Shown here in pieces: positions 25,746 to 34,705 of a stretch of 64,000 bases of DNA. Source of the stretch: Paenibacillus mesophilus (GTDB lineage: Bacteria; Bacillota; Bacilli; Paenibacillales; NBRC-103111); the NCBI RefSeq assembly GCF_005938385.1, contig NZ_VCRA01000007.1:124001-188000 (forward strand), given 5' to 3'. The stretch's first letter is position 1. Each line of letters opens with the position of its first letter. The translations under genes were made by a program, and so were the position numbers. Under the pieces are notes generated by a model that saw only the letters and a program-made list of their open reading frames with translations, was not told where the DNA came from and did no database searches.

Positions 25746-26099
25746 ATGCGCAAATCAATCGTTTGCTTGTCTTTGCTGCTCGCCTTGTCCCTCACCGCCT
25801 GCGGCAAAACCACTAAAACTCCCGAGGGCGGTACGGCCGGCGGAGGCACCACCCCCGGCGGAGGCGGCACGGCTACCGTGGATGCGTCGGCCATTGCCAA
25901 GCAAAACTGCACGTCTTGCCACGGAGGCAACTTGGAAGGCGCCGGGGCGCCGAAGCTCCAAACGATCGGGGCCAAATATTCCAAAGATCAAATTGCCGGC
26001 ATCATCGCCAACGGCAAAGGTGCGATGCCCAGCTTCAAAGGAAGACTTTCGGATGCGGACATTAACGGTCTCGCCGATTGGTTGGCAGCTAAGAAATAA
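25746..26099 (+). CDS. Cytochrome c lipoprotein (c551/c553-like)
   Basis: 117 residues. Signal peptide with lipobox LTAC (Cys about residue 19), a glycine- and threonine-rich linker (residues 22-45), then one class I cytochrome c domain with heme motif CTSCH and axial Met in KGAMPSF. It should sit on the outer face of the membrane and carry electrons, most simply from the GMC dehydrogenase encoded on the opposite strand 202 bp away. Start ATG 25746 follows AAGGAG; longer frames precede that site. Ends in a bidirectional terminator. Confidence 0.92.
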   Translation: MRKSIVCLSLLLALSLTACGKTTKTPEGGTAGGGTTPGGGGTATVDASAIAKQNCTSCHGGNLEGAGAPKLQTIGAKYSKDQIAGIIANGKGAMPSFKGRLSDADINGLADWLAAKK

Positions 26100-26114
26100 T
26101 AAGGGGTACGCAAA

Positions 26115-26150
26115 AAAGCTCCGCCTCATCGGATAGAGAGGCGGAGCTTT
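26115..26150. terminator. Bidirectional terminator
   Basis: Perfect 13-bp stem AAAGCTCCGCCTC / GAGGCGGAGCTTT between the convergent cytochrome and mqnD genes, with A-run on the left and T-run on the right. Confidence 0.92.
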
Positions 26151-26170
26151 TGGTATGCACGTTCGATCCA

Positions 26171-27013
26171 TCATCGCCGCAATGCGGCAAAGTTCACTTC
26201 CGGGACAAGCCCCGCCTTGGCGGCTCTCCCGAGCAAAGCTTCCACGGCTGCAAATCCGGCTTCGCCAAGGTCGGCCGTGAAGTCGTTCACGTACAAATCG
26301 ATATGCGCTTTCGCCACATCCGGGTTCATTTCTTGGGCATGATGAAGCACATAGTGCATCGACGCTTCCGGGTGAGCCCAGGCGTACTCGACCGATTCGC
26401 GCGTCCAGCGGGCAATCGCCTCGACGTCCAGCGACCTGCGGGCGATAATCGCCCCGAGCGGAATCGGCAGCCCCGTGTCGGATTCCCACCAGCTGCCCAT
26501 ATCCGCCAGCATCGTAAGCCCATAGTTCGGATAAGTGAAACGGGCTTCATGGATGACGAGACCCGCGTCGATCGCTCCGTCACTCACGGCCGGCATAATT
26601 TCGTGGAACGGCATAACGACGATCTCGCCGACACCGCCCGGAACTTGCTCCGCGGCCCACAGCCGGAACAGCAAATAGGCGGTCGACCGTTCGCTCGGCA
26701 CAGCTACCCGCTTGTCCGAGAGCACGGCGGGACCTTGAGTCGCCGCTTCGCTGCCGCGAGTCAGCACAAGCGGACCGCAGCCTCGGCCGAGGGCGCCTCC
26801 GCAAGGCACAAGCGCATATTCGGACAGTACCCAAGGCAGTGCCGCATACGAAATTTTCATGACATCCGGTCCGCTGCCGTCCGCCGCAAGCTTATTCGTT
26901 ATATCGATATCCGCATACGTCACATCCAGCTTCGGCGCGCCTGACACGAGCCCGTGAACCCAGGCGTGGAAGACGAACGTATCGTTCGGACAAGGGGAAA
27001 ATGCGATTTTCAT
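26171..27013 (-). CDS. mqnD: 1,4-dihydroxy-6-naphthoate synthase
   Basis: 280 residues from ATG 27013; the open frame to 27277 overlaps mqnB in another frame and is spurious. Begins IAFSPCPNDTFVFHAW, the hallmark of MqnD, with DIDITNKL and KISYAALPW later; periplasmic-binding-protein fold. It converts cyclic de-hypoxanthine futalosine to 1,4-dihydroxy-6-naphthoate in the futalosine route to menaquinone. Coupled to mqnB by a 4-bp ATGA overlap. Confidence 0.93.
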   Translation of the reverse strand: MKIAFSPCPNDTFVFHAWVHGLVSGAPKLDVTYADIDITNKLAADGSGPDVMKISYAALPWVLSEYALVPCGGALGRGCGPLVLTRGSEAATQGPAVLSDKRVAVPSERSTAYLLFRLWAAEQVPGGVGEIVVMPFHEIMPAVSDGAIDAGLVIHEARFTYPNYGLTMLADMGSWWESDTGLPIPLGAIIARRSLDVEAIARWTRESVEYAWAHPEASMHYVLHHAQEMNPDVAKAHIDLYVNDFTADLGEAGFAAVEALLGRAAKAGLVPEVNFAALRR

Positions 27014-27663
27014 CCGAGCACCTCCAATAGAATAGGTCCGGCTGACTGCAAAGCGTCCAGCGCTTCCCGGATTTTCCAGGAGGCGCGGTCGCGCGGGCCG
27101 ACCGGATTCGATATGGCGCGGATCTCCAGCACGGGCAGCCCGCGAAGCTGAGCCGCCGTCGCCACGCCGAAGCCCTCCATCCCTTCCGCGGCGGCTCCCG
27201 GCACGCGTTCCGCTAGAGCCGACGCGGTAGCCGCCGTTCCCGTAGCGGTCGAGACGGTCACGATCGGACCGCAGCACGCCGGCAAACCGGCTTTCCGCAG
27301 CGCGCCGGCCAGCCGATCCGCGGTTGTCCGATCAACCGCTACTCGGGCAGAGCCGAACCCGAGCTCGTCCACGCCGATAAATCCTTCCTGAGTCTCGACG
27401 CCCAGATCGGCGGCGACGATTTCGCTCGATACGACGAGCCCGCCCAGCTCCGCACGCCCGGCGAAGCCTCCGGCAATGCCGGCGCTAATGACGAGGCCGT
27501 AGTCCGCCGCCGCCAGCGCCGCCGCCGTGTTGGCTGCCGCTTGCGCCGGACCGACTCCGGCCAGCATGACGTCGAAGCGGCCGTCGCCTGCAAGCCCGCG
27601 TGCGACAGCTTCTCTTTCGGCCTCAACCGCCGTCATCACGAGCACGCGTTTCGCTTGTTCCAT
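27010..27663 (-). CDS. mqnB: Futalosine hydrolase
   Basis: 217 residues from ATG 27663. Nucleoside-phosphorylase-like fold: VMTAVEAEREAV at the start, MLAGVGPAQAAANTA, ISAGIAGGF, and the C-terminal AEGMEGFGVA and RAISNPVGPRDRASW motifs (Glu and Asp contacting ribose and base). It removes hypoxanthine from futalosine before the MqnC and MqnD steps. Being next to mqnD makes MqnB more likely than a generic MTA/SAH nucleosidase. mqnA, mqnC and mqnE are not in the window. Confidence 0.92.
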   Translation of the reverse strand: MEQAKRVLVMTAVEAEREAVARGLAGDGRFDVMLAGVGPAQAAANTAAALAAADYGLVISAGIAGGFAGRAELGGLVVSSEIVAADLGVETQEGFIGVDELGFGSARVAVDRTTADRLAGALRKAGLPACCGPIVTVSTATGTAATASALAERVPGAAAEGMEGFGVATAAQLRGLPVLEIRAISNPVGPRDRASWKIREALDALQSAGPILLEVLG

Positions 27664-27692
27664 GATGGTTACCGCTCCCTTCCGTTGTTCGC

Positions 27693-29336
27693 TCAAACTG
27701 TATAGCCTTCAAAACTGACAAGTGTTTCTCCGACGAAAGCTTCTGCACGCCGGTCCGGATGAACAACGAGCTCCAGCTTTTCGCCGTACAAGTTCGAGTA
27801 GGTGACACTCAAAGGGACAGTCTCCGAAAATTGCGGCGCTCTCGCTCTCGCGCTGCCGGCAAATTCATTCAAGCTGCGCATCCCTTTTCGTGCCGCCTCC
27901 CGGACGCTTACCGCCTCCATGACAACTCCGTTCGGCGATCCAACGCTTATCGCAAGCATGCGATCGGACTTTTCCTCCACGTGATAAGACCGCATGACGT
28001 ATATGGCCCAGTATACATTGCCCGCCTGTCCGTACAGGGCATTCGGCTCCTGAAGCCACTCGCCCTTCGGCAATATGCCGACAATCGTTTCATGCGACTC
28101 GGGCGGGATCGGATACAGAGCAAGCACCGTATTTTTGTGAAGCAGCACTTCGGCGCAATCGCTCTGGTGTCGCGGGTCGTCCTCCGCATAACCGCTGCCC
28201 GGGTGCATAAAAAACGACTGGTTCACGCCATCCGTCAGCCCGAGCGGAAGCGTGAAGTCCCAGCGATGCTGCTCGTTATCGAACTCCGCGTATCGCTCCC
28301 ATACTCCTCCCGCAGCGAACGATTCCGTAATGTAGGCATAGCTGTGCAGTTCTACCGCTTCAGGTCGGGCGGCAGTCGCTTGCTTCGTTATTAGTTTGGT
28401 TACTTCGACAGCCTGCGAACGTTCGAGCGCTGCGCGTCGAACCGGTTCAGACGCTTCGTAAAACAACAAACCGGCATATTCGGTCCGCGGCAGTTCACGC
28501 GGCAGCGCAAAATCCCCATACTGCACATAGTCGAACAGCACATTGGAATCGCGGGGAATATCGTGCTTCAGCGCGCGGGAATGCGCTCCGACCCATGTTC
28601 CTTGTAAATAGAACTGCGACCTTTCCTGCCACAATCTATCCAGCATGGCGGCAAGCGACTGTTTCAGAGCCGCATTCTCCGTCATGCTCCATGCGCACGT
28701 GAAAGCTTGCACCCAATGCCAAAACCACGGCAAGCTGCCATACTCGGACATCCCTTTCGTCTGAATGCTCGCAATCATCCGCTCCAAGCATTCTTGACCG
28801 TCCCGGAGCAGCTCCCGGTCATGGAACATTTCGCCGAAGATGAGCTTCGCGGCCGTATATTTCGCCTCATGGTGATTATATTGATTGAGCGGCTTGCGGT
28901 AATAGCCGCTTCGATACGCGTGCAGCAGCGCGGACTCGAAAGCCAGCCGGAGCGGCCGGCTGAACGCGGACGAATATCGGCGGAACAAGTACGCCATCAA
29001 GATGCCCATCAGCTCGATCGGCAGCGCGCTGCGCTTGATCGGTGCCGGCTGCGGCTCCAGCTTCAACGGGAAGTGGCCGTACGTATCGCTCCGTGTATCT
29101 TGATCTTGAAGACGGATCACTTCCAGCAGAACAGTTTCCGCAATCTGCTTGCCCTCATCGGTATCGAAGGTCGCGGATAGCCCAGGGTTCGTTGAAGTCG
29201 CGAATAAATGCGACGCGTAGTAGAAATTGTCCCGGATATCGTGGTGAAACCACAGACCGCTTTCAAGCAAAGGCTGTTCATAGGCTGCTAGAGCGATTCG
29301 GACTGCGACTTCATGTTGCCTCTCTCGAAAGGTCAC
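27693..29336 (-). CDS. Uncharacterised protein, probable alpha/alpha-barrel carbohydrate-related fold
   Basis: About 547 residues. I start it at GTG 29336, with AAGGAG 7 bp upstream; the frame continues to 29420 without a site. The first 330 residues are helical and rich in aromatic residues (WFHHDIRDNFYYASHLF, YNHHEAKYTAAKLIFGEMF, WFWHWVQAFTCAWSM), which suggests an alpha/alpha toroid like those of polysaccharide lyases or DUF2264-type proteins; the C-terminal 200 residues are beta-rich. No signal peptide. It sits 29 bp before mqnB on the same strand and may be co-transcribed, although no link to menaquinone is evident. Product unknown. Confidence 0.6.
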   Translation of the reverse strand: MTFRERQHEVAVRIALAAYEQPLLESGLWFHHDIRDNFYYASHLFATSTNPGLSATFDTDEGKQIAETVLLEVIRLQDQDTRSDTYGHFPLKLEPQPAPIKRSALPIELMGILMAYLFRRYSSAFSRPLRLAFESALLHAYRSGYYRKPLNQYNHHEAKYTAAKLIFGEMFHDRELLRDGQECLERMIASIQTKGMSEYGSLPWFWHWVQAFTCAWSMTENAALKQSLAAMLDRLWQERSQFYLQGTWVGAHSRALKHDIPRDSNVLFDYVQYGDFALPRELPRTEYAGLLFYEASEPVRRAALERSQAVEVTKLITKQATAARPEAVELHSYAYITESFAAGGVWERYAEFDNEQHRWDFTLPLGLTDGVNQSFFMHPGSGYAEDDPRHQSDCAEVLLHKNTVLALYPIPPESHETIVGILPKGEWLQEPNALYGQAGNVYWAIYVMRSYHVEEKSDRMLAISVGSPNGVVMEAVSVREAARKGMRSLNEFAGSARARAPQFSETVPLSVTYSNLYGEKLELVVHPDRRAEAFVGETLVSFEGYTV

Positions 29337-29461
29337 GGCGATTTCTCCTTCTCTATGAAACGAACAAACCGCACGACTTACGCAATGCGGCCTCATGAAG
29401 ATTATATCAAATGAACGCATTCATGATCTACTAAAGCGACGTAGATTGCGATAGGAGGCCG

Positions 29462-29493
29462 TTAACACTCCGCTAACAATCGTCCATTATGCT
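29462..29493 (+). promoter_or_regulatory. glpP promoter with Pho box (two strong repeats)
   Basis: TTAACA (29462-29467), 5 bp, CTAACA (29473-29478), then 9 bp to -10 TATGCT (29488-29493). Repeat period 11 bp and the 9-bp distance to the -10 are the same as at the three promoters downstream, and the stretch CTAACAATCG is shared with the HAD-IIA promoter. Upstream repeat positions are degenerate here, so binding may be weaker. Confidence 0.6.
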
Positions 29494-29564
29494 GAATGGG
29501 CGGGGCTTTTTCGGCATTAGCCAAGTCCGCTCACTAGTGAAAGAGAAAGGGGAGCACCGGAAAC

Positions 29565-30128
29565 ATGTCGCGAGAGCTCCAGCAGTATTGGGGACTTGAG
29601 AGAAGAATCGCCGCAGTCCGCAAGCCGGAAGATTTGCAGGCCGCGCTCGCTGCCCGCTGGCCGGTCGTCTTTTTGCTGATCGGAGATTTGTTTACAGCCG
29701 AGCGTTACGTCGCCGAAGCGCTGCGCGCAGGCAAGAAAGTGTTCCTTCATGTAGACTTCATAGCCGGTCTTGGCGGGGATCCGATCGTGATCAAATATAT
29801 CGCCGAGCGGGTGAAACCGACCGGGATCATTTCGACGAAGAGCCATTTCGTCAAGCACGCCAAAAAGTACGGCCTGCTCGCGATCCAGCGCCTGTTCATC
29901 ATCGACACCTCCGCCTTGGAGCAAGGCATCCATAACATCCGGCAAAGCGAGCCCGACGCCGTCGAGATTATGCCCGGCCTCCTGTCGCGGGTCATTACCG
30001 AGCTGCATCATACCGTTCCGGTCCCCATTATTGCGGGAGGCTTGATCAAAGATCAGGCGGAGATCGAGACGGCTCTGCAAGCCGGAGCGGCGGCGGTGTC
30101 GATGGGCAACCGGCTGTTGTGGAGCTAG
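29565..30128 (+). CDS. glpP: Glycerol-3-phosphate-responsive antiterminator GlpP
   Basis: 187 residues, the family's usual length. TIM-barrel-like protein with FLLIGDLFTAERYV, VFLHVDFIAGLGGDP, GIISTKSHFVKHAKK, IQRLFIIDTSALEQG, EIMPGLLSRVI and PIIAGGLIKDQ, all characteristic of GlpP. In Bacillus GlpP with bound glycerol-3-phosphate stabilises leader RNA so that RNA polymerase passes a terminator. The AAGGGGAGC site lies 10 bp before the ATG. Its likely RNA targets are the two matching leader hairpins 120 bp and 4.6 kb downstream. Its own promoter appears to carry PhoP repeats. Confidence 0.95.
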   Translation: MSRELQQYWGLERRIAAVRKPEDLQAALAARWPVVFLLIGDLFTAERYVAEALRAGKKVFLHVDFIAGLGGDPIVIKYIAERVKPTGIISTKSHFVKHAKKYGLLAIQRLFIIDTSALEQGIHNIRQSEPDAVEIMPGLLSRVITELHHTVPVPIIAGGLIKDQAEIETALQAGAAAVSMGNRLLWS

Positions 30129-30167
30129 TGCGCTTCGGCTCCGGCGTTAAATGGTAGCTTTGGCCGT

Positions 30168-30221
30168 TTTACAAATTCTTCACGCCGAGTTGATGTCCGG
30201 TTAACAAACGGTTAGTAAAGT
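30168..30221 (+). promoter_or_regulatory. Pho box promoter of the GDPD gene
   Basis: Four hexamers with 11-bp period: TTTACA (30168), TTCACG (30179), TTGATG (30190), TTAACA (30201), each followed by 5 bp. The -10 box TAAAGT (30216-30221) is 9 bp after the last repeat, and no separate -35 is needed. This is the standard arrangement of PhoP-activated promoters in Bacillus (TTnACA direct repeats). Confidence 0.8.
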
Positions 30222-30249
30222 GGAGCTAAGGATGGACAACCGAATAGTC

Positions 30250-30348
30250 AAGGGTACGAGACGAGGAGAATACCCTTTTATGTGTCGATAACGGAAGAGC
30301 CTATGGACGGCGCGCCGCTGCCTTTATCGATGCGTAGAAGGGTTTTTT
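30250..30348 (+). promoter_or_regulatory. Antiterminator/terminator leader RNA 1 (probable GlpP target)
   Basis: Antiterminator hairpin: AAGGGTA (30250-30256), 14-nt loop CGAGACGAGGAGAA, TACCCTT (30271-30277). The right arm can instead begin a 20-bp stem: 30272-30291 pairs base for base, with some G-U pairs, with 30324-30343, ending AAGGGT and a T-run (30343-30348). The two folds exclude each other. The loop and flanks recur in leader 2 at 34706. GlpP is encoded immediately upstream. Confidence 0.8.
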
Positions 30349-30397
30349 GCCGTTCTTTGCCGCTTGACCGGCCCATCGACGAAAGGAAGGATGATTC

Positions 30398-33300
30398 GTG
30401 ATGAGAAAACCTTCTAAACTGGTATCCTTGGTCGTAAGCGCCACGATTGTATGCGGACTGCTGCCTCTTCATCCCTTCTCCCCGCAAGCAACCGCTGCGG
30501 AAGCGGGCCGCAAATCGCTCGAGGTCAGAAAAACACTGAACGCGCCAATCATCGACGGCACGCTGGACGATTCCGTCTGGAACATCGACCAGCCGCTGAG
30601 CGCGCAAATCGGAGAAGGCCCCTTCCAAGCTTCCAAGTTCGGACTGCTGTGGGACAACCAGTACTTATACGTAGGCATCAAAGCCGAGGACAGCACTCCG
30701 GCGGCGGGCAAGCCGGGCTACTGGTTCGATCAGGACAACATCAACCTGTTCTTCGACCCTACGCTTCACCGGTCGGCTCCATTTGCAAATGACGACATGC
30801 AGGCCGGCTTCGTCTACCAGGAAAATTCGGCCACGCCGGAGTTCCATTTCGGTGCGGCTCTCGCCAATCATGCCGGCAAGGACGAGAAAAACATATTGCG
30901 GGCGATCCGCAAAACGGATACGGGCTGGATGCTCGAAGCGGCCATCCCTTGGGACATGCTGGGCATGAGTCCCGTATCCCGCAAAACGCTCGGATTCGAG
31001 ATCGGGGCGACCGACCGCTACGGCGAGGAGGCCTCCCAGCAGCGTTCCTCTTTCTGGAGCGCCTACCAGACGGCCTCGTTCTGGAACGATACTAGCGGGT
31101 ACGGCACTCTCATGCTAAGCGACAACAACCCGGTATCCGGACCGGTGAACAACGTGCTTCTGGAAGAAAGCTTTGAAACCGTCGCGATCGGCTCGCTGCC
31201 ATTCGGCTGGATATCGGACGTCAATGCGGGCAGCAATCCGTTCACTGTCGTACGCGATACATACGGCAACGCGAGAGTCGCGTTCGACGGCAAAGCGTCC
31301 GGCAAGCAAGCCCGGCTCACGGCCCCTGTCCAGTGGGACAACTACACGATCGAAGCGGACGTGCGCTTCGAGAGCGTGCTCGATTCCGGCAGATGGGCGT
31401 CGCTAATGTTCCGCGGAGCGGCCAATGGTAAAAACCCTTACAACCAGATGGCGATCCGGCAAAGAGGCACCTATGAGGTCGCCTACCGGAAACCGGACAA
31501 TAACTGGTCCGTCATGGCCAGCGGAGAATGGAAGCCGCTCGCTTTGAACGGCGACTATACGATGAAGGTTCGGGTGTTCGGCAGCAATGTGAAAGAATAT
31601 ATCAAAGCGAAGAATGACCCGGCTTATACGCTTCTGCTAGATAAGAGCTTCGCGACCGATTTGCTCGCACGCGGAAAAGTAGGCTTCCAGGCCGATCAAA
31701 GTAAAGTTTCGTTCGACAACCTGAAGGTGACGCGCATTACGGCAGACCGGCTCGACGTGAACGTTCCGCAGACGATGGAAGCGTTGACCGGACCGCTCGG
31801 CGTAACGGGCAGCGTCTACTTCTCGGACGGCATTACGGAGCAGCTGGCGGCGGATCGGATCAAGGTGTACTCCTCCGACGAGAGCATCGTGAAAGTGATC
31901 AACAACCAGCTGTATCCGATCAAACCGGGCAGCGCGACGATCAAGACGGTTTTCGCGAATGCGGAAGCATCCCGCAACGTCATTGTGACTCCGTCGGCGA
32001 CCGGAGCCAAAGTGCTGAAGCTCGCGCATGACGAAGGATACGTGCTCGCCGAGACGGGGACCGCGATCGATTTGAACTCCATTACGTTCCGGACGGAGCG
32101 GAGCGACTTCACATCGGGCACGATCCGGGGCGACCAGTTGACATGGAGTACCGACAGCGGAGTCGTTACGATCGCAAGCGGCAAAATCACCGTTCAGCAG
32201 AAAGGCGTGCACACGCTGACTGCCAAAATAGACAATGCCTCCGTCAATATACTCGTCGTGGCGAAAAACCCCGGCGATACCGAATATGTGCTATACGAGG
32301 AAAACTTCGACACCGTGAGCGAAGGCTCGCTCCCGCAAGGCTGGACGCGGAAAGAAGGCGCGACCGCAAGCGCCGCCGCGGTACGGTCGGGCGCGTTCGA
32401 GATCAATGCGAGCGCCGCGCCGGACAATCCGTCCCGCGTGCTGCTGCCGGACTATTTGGGTCTGTTCGGAGACTACAAGATCGAGGCCGACATTACCCAT
32501 CTGTCCGCCAACGACAATGCAAGATGGCACTCCCTCATGTACCGGATCCAGAACAACGATTATCCGTATTACCAGATGGCCGTGCGCAAAGACGCAACCG
32601 CCGCCAACGGGGTGGAATTCGCGGAGAGAACGCCCGCGAACGGCTGGAATGTTATCGACAAGGGCTCCTACACCGAAGCGATCGATTCGTCCAAGCTTTA
32701 TCATTATACGGTCAAAGCCCGCGGCAATCGCGTGCAGGAATGGATCGGCGACAAGCTCGTCGTCGACACGGACGCAGCCGGCGCTTACCTCAAAGGCCGG
32801 ATCGGCCTGCAGGCCAACGGCAGCAAGATGAAGGTAGACAACTTACGAGTTACGCTTCAACAGGAAGCATTGCCGCCGATGCCGGCAGACCGTTTCGCGA
32901 ATGTGTTTGAGCCTGAGACGAAAATCGCCATGGGACCTACCGTTGTGAGCGAGTTGACCGGACAAGACTCGCTTGCCGCACTGAGCGGACCGGCAACACC
33001 CGCTACCGTCATCCTGAATGTCAACGATGATCTGAAAGTGACCGATCCTGATGGCAGTATCGTCATTTCAGACGTTGAAACGGTACTCGGAGCGATCGAA
33101 GGACGAATCATCCCCGCCCTCTATGTAAGAACAGAGCAAGCGGCGGACCGGGTTGTCCAGCTCCTCCAATCGAAAGGAATCGAGGATGCGTTCATCGTCT
33201 CCAACAACGGGGAGCTGATAAAGCGCGCGAGAGCGGCTTATCCGATGCTCCGCGGGGTGCTCGACTTCCGCAAGCAGCCGGTCACGAAGGACAATCTGCT

Positions 33301-34603
33301 CGAGATTCGTCGGCAAACGACGCTCAGCACGGCCAAAATCGCCATTTTGCCCGAATCGGCGGCTACAAGGGAAAACGTATCTTACCTGCAGCAAAGAACG
33401 ATCGTCGTCTGGGCCGGCAAAAAAGCCGGTGCCGCACCTTCCGGCGTCGCGCTGCACAAGCTGATTACTTCGGGGACGAACGGCATCGTTACCGATTCGC
33501 CCGCGGCCGCCTTCGAAGCGCTCAAAACGTATAACCATGCGACTACGCTCATCCGCAAGCCGTTTATTATCGGACACCGCGGAATGCCCTCTACGTCGCC
33601 CGAGAATACGATCGAGAGCAATCTGCTCGCCTACGAGAGCGGAGCGGACTTCATCGAGAACGACATGTACGTTACGAAAGACGATCATCTCGTCATCATC
33701 CACGACTCGGTGCTGCAGAACACGACGAACGGCACCGGCAACGTCGAGGATTTCACGCTCGCGGAAATCAAGCGATTGAATGCGAACAAGCCTTATCCGA
33801 ACGGCTTCCCGGATGTGAAAGTACCGACGATGGACGAACAGCTCGACCTTGCCCGGGACAAAGGCATTATGGTTTACGGCGAAATCAAGACGGGCACCCC
33901 GCGGGCCGTCGACGTGCTCGTGAAGCTGATCAAAGAAAAGCAAGCCGAAGATCTCGTGAACATCATGTCGTTCTCCGCCGATCAGCTGAAGCGCTTCGCC
34001 GCGCAAATGCCGGAAATTCCGCTCGGACTTCTAGTCGGCAGTCCCGGTACCGATACGGACAAGAACGTCAATAAATCGCTGCGGGATACGCTGCGCACGA
34101 CCCAGAACCAGAACGTCACGTATAACGCCGGCTATTACAATATGGGACAGCGCTTCATGGAAGCTTCCAAGCACCGCGGCATCGTCGTCTCGCCGTGGAC
34201 GATCAACAACAAGGCCGATTTTACGACCTTCTTCCTGCGTGGCGCGTTTGGCATTACGACCGATTACGCCTACTACTCGGCGGATTGGAACGCTTCGCTA
34301 GCTGCGGACAAAGACGAGTATCTTTTAGCCAAAGGCGAAAGCTTGACGCTCTCGGCAATCGCCGAATCGTTCAAACGCGACAAAACGGCGGTAACCCCGG
34401 ATATCGTATGGCTGGACGGTCAGGATCTGTTCGAGACGAACGGAAACGTGATCAAGGCCCAATCGTCCGGAACGGCCCATGTACTGCTCCGATATACATC
34501 CGTGATCGACGACGCCAACCGGTACGATCTCTATACCGAGCCCGTTACGATCAAGGTAACCGGCAACGGCAATGGCAATATCGGTAAAGGAAACACCAAG
34601 TAA
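30398..34603 (+). CDS. Giant secreted multidomain glycerophosphodiester phosphodiesterase
   Basis: 1401 residues. Signal peptide at about 1-32 (VVSATIVCGLLPLHPF). Then a CBM9/DOMON-like domain (about 45-235, beginning IIDGTLDDSVW), a concanavalin-like jelly-roll (about 250-450), an Ig-like segment (460-545), a related segment, a second jelly-roll (about 630-825, same ESFET/ENFDT openings), then a GDPD TIM barrel from about 1055 to 1310: IIGHRGMPSTSPENTIESN, DFIENDMYV and IIHDS give the catalytic His, Glu-Asp and His. An Ig-like tail closes it. It should hydrolyse glycerophosphodiesters outside the cell to glycerol-3-phosphate. GGAAGG serves either GTG 30398 or ATG 30401. Controlled by a Pho box and leader 1. 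Confidence 0.9.
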   Translation: MMRKPSKLVSLVVSATIVCGLLPLHPFSPQATAAEAGRKSLEVRKTLNAPIIDGTLDDSVWNIDQPLSAQIGEGPFQASKFGLLWDNQYLYVGIKAEDSTPAAGKPGYWFDQDNINLFFDPTLHRSAPFANDDMQAGFVYQENSATPEFHFGAALANHAGKDEKNILRAIRKTDTGWMLEAAIPWDMLGMSPVSRKTLGFEIGATDRYGEEASQQRSSFWSAYQTASFWNDTSGYGTLMLSDNNPVSGPVNNVLLEESFETVAIGSLPFGWISDVNAGSNPFTVVRDTYGNARVAFDGKASGKQARLTAPVQWDNYTIEADVRFESVLDSGRWASLMFRGAANGKNPYNQMAIRQRGTYEVAYRKPDNNWSVMASGEWKPLALNGDYTMKVRVFGSNVKEYIKAKNDPAYTLLLDKSFATDLLARGKVGFQADQSKVSFDNLKVTRITADRLDVNVPQTMEALTGPLGVTGSVYFSDGITEQLAADRIKVYSSDESIVKVINNQLYPIKPGSATIKTVFANAEASRNVIVTPSATGAKVLKLAHDEGYVLAETGTAIDLNSITFRTERSDFTSGTIRGDQLTWSTDSGVVTIASGKITVQQKGVHTLTAKIDNASVNILVVAKNPGDTEYVLYEENFDTVSEGSLPQGWTRKEGATASAAAVRSGAFEINASAAPDNPSRVLLPDYLGLFGDYKIEADITHLSANDNARWHSLMYRIQNNDYPYYQMAVRKDATAANGVEFAERTPANGWNVIDKGSYTEAIDSSKLYHYTVKARGNRVQEWIGDKLVVDTDAAGAYLKGRIGLQANGSKMKVDNLRVTLQQEALPPMPADRFANVFEPETKIAMGPTVVSELTGQDSLAALSGPATPATVILNVNDDLKVTDPDGSIVISDVETVLGAIEGRIIPALYVRTEQAADRVVQLLQSKGIEDAFIVSNNGELIKRARAAYPMLRGVLDFRKQPVTKDNLLEIRRQTTLSTAKIAILPESAATRENVSYLQQRTIVVWAGKKAGAAPSGVALHKLITSGTNGIVTDSPAAAFEALKTYNHATTLIRKPFIIGHRGMPSTSPENTIESNLLAYESGADFIENDMYVTKDDHLVIIHDSVLQNTTNGTGNVEDFTLAEIKRLNANKPYPNGFPDVKVPTMDEQLDLARDKGIMVYGEIKTGTPRAVDVLVKLIKEKQAEDLVNIMSFSADQLKRFAAQMPEIPLGLLVGSPGTDTDKNVNKSLRDTLRTTQNQNVTYNAGYYNMGQRFMEASKHRGIVVSPWTINNKADFTTFFLRGAFGITTDYAYYSADWNASLAADKDEYLLAKGESLTLSAIAESFKRDKTAVTPDIVWLDGQDLFETNGNVIKAQSSGTAHVLLRYTSVIDDANRYDLYTEPVTIKVTGNGNGNIGKGNTK

Positions 34604-34624
34604 TCGCGGCTATGCCGAAGCGTC

Positions 34625-34678
34625 TTAACAATATCTTTATCCCGCGTTTATACTGCCCTAACAATCGGGCGGTAAGCT
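34625..34678 (+). promoter_or_regulatory. Pho box promoter of the HAD-IIA gene
   Basis: TTAACA (34625), TTTATC (34636), TTTATA (34647) and CTAACA (34658) at 11-bp period with 5-bp gaps; -10 TAAGCT (34673-34678) 9 bp after the last. It starts 22 bp past the GDPD stop codon. Confidence 0.78.
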
Positions 34679-34705
34679 GAATTCGTAGAACAAACAATCG
34701 AATAT

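Noticed and set aside
26171-27277. N-terminal extension of MqnD to 27277
   Set aside because: The extra 88 residues overlap mqnB in another frame; MqnD proteins start with the KIAFSPCPND segment at 27013.
30250-30348. T-box or other tRNA-sensing leader
   Set aside because: No specifier loop or T-box sequence; the shared loop with leader 2 and neighbouring glpP fit protein-dependent antitermination better.
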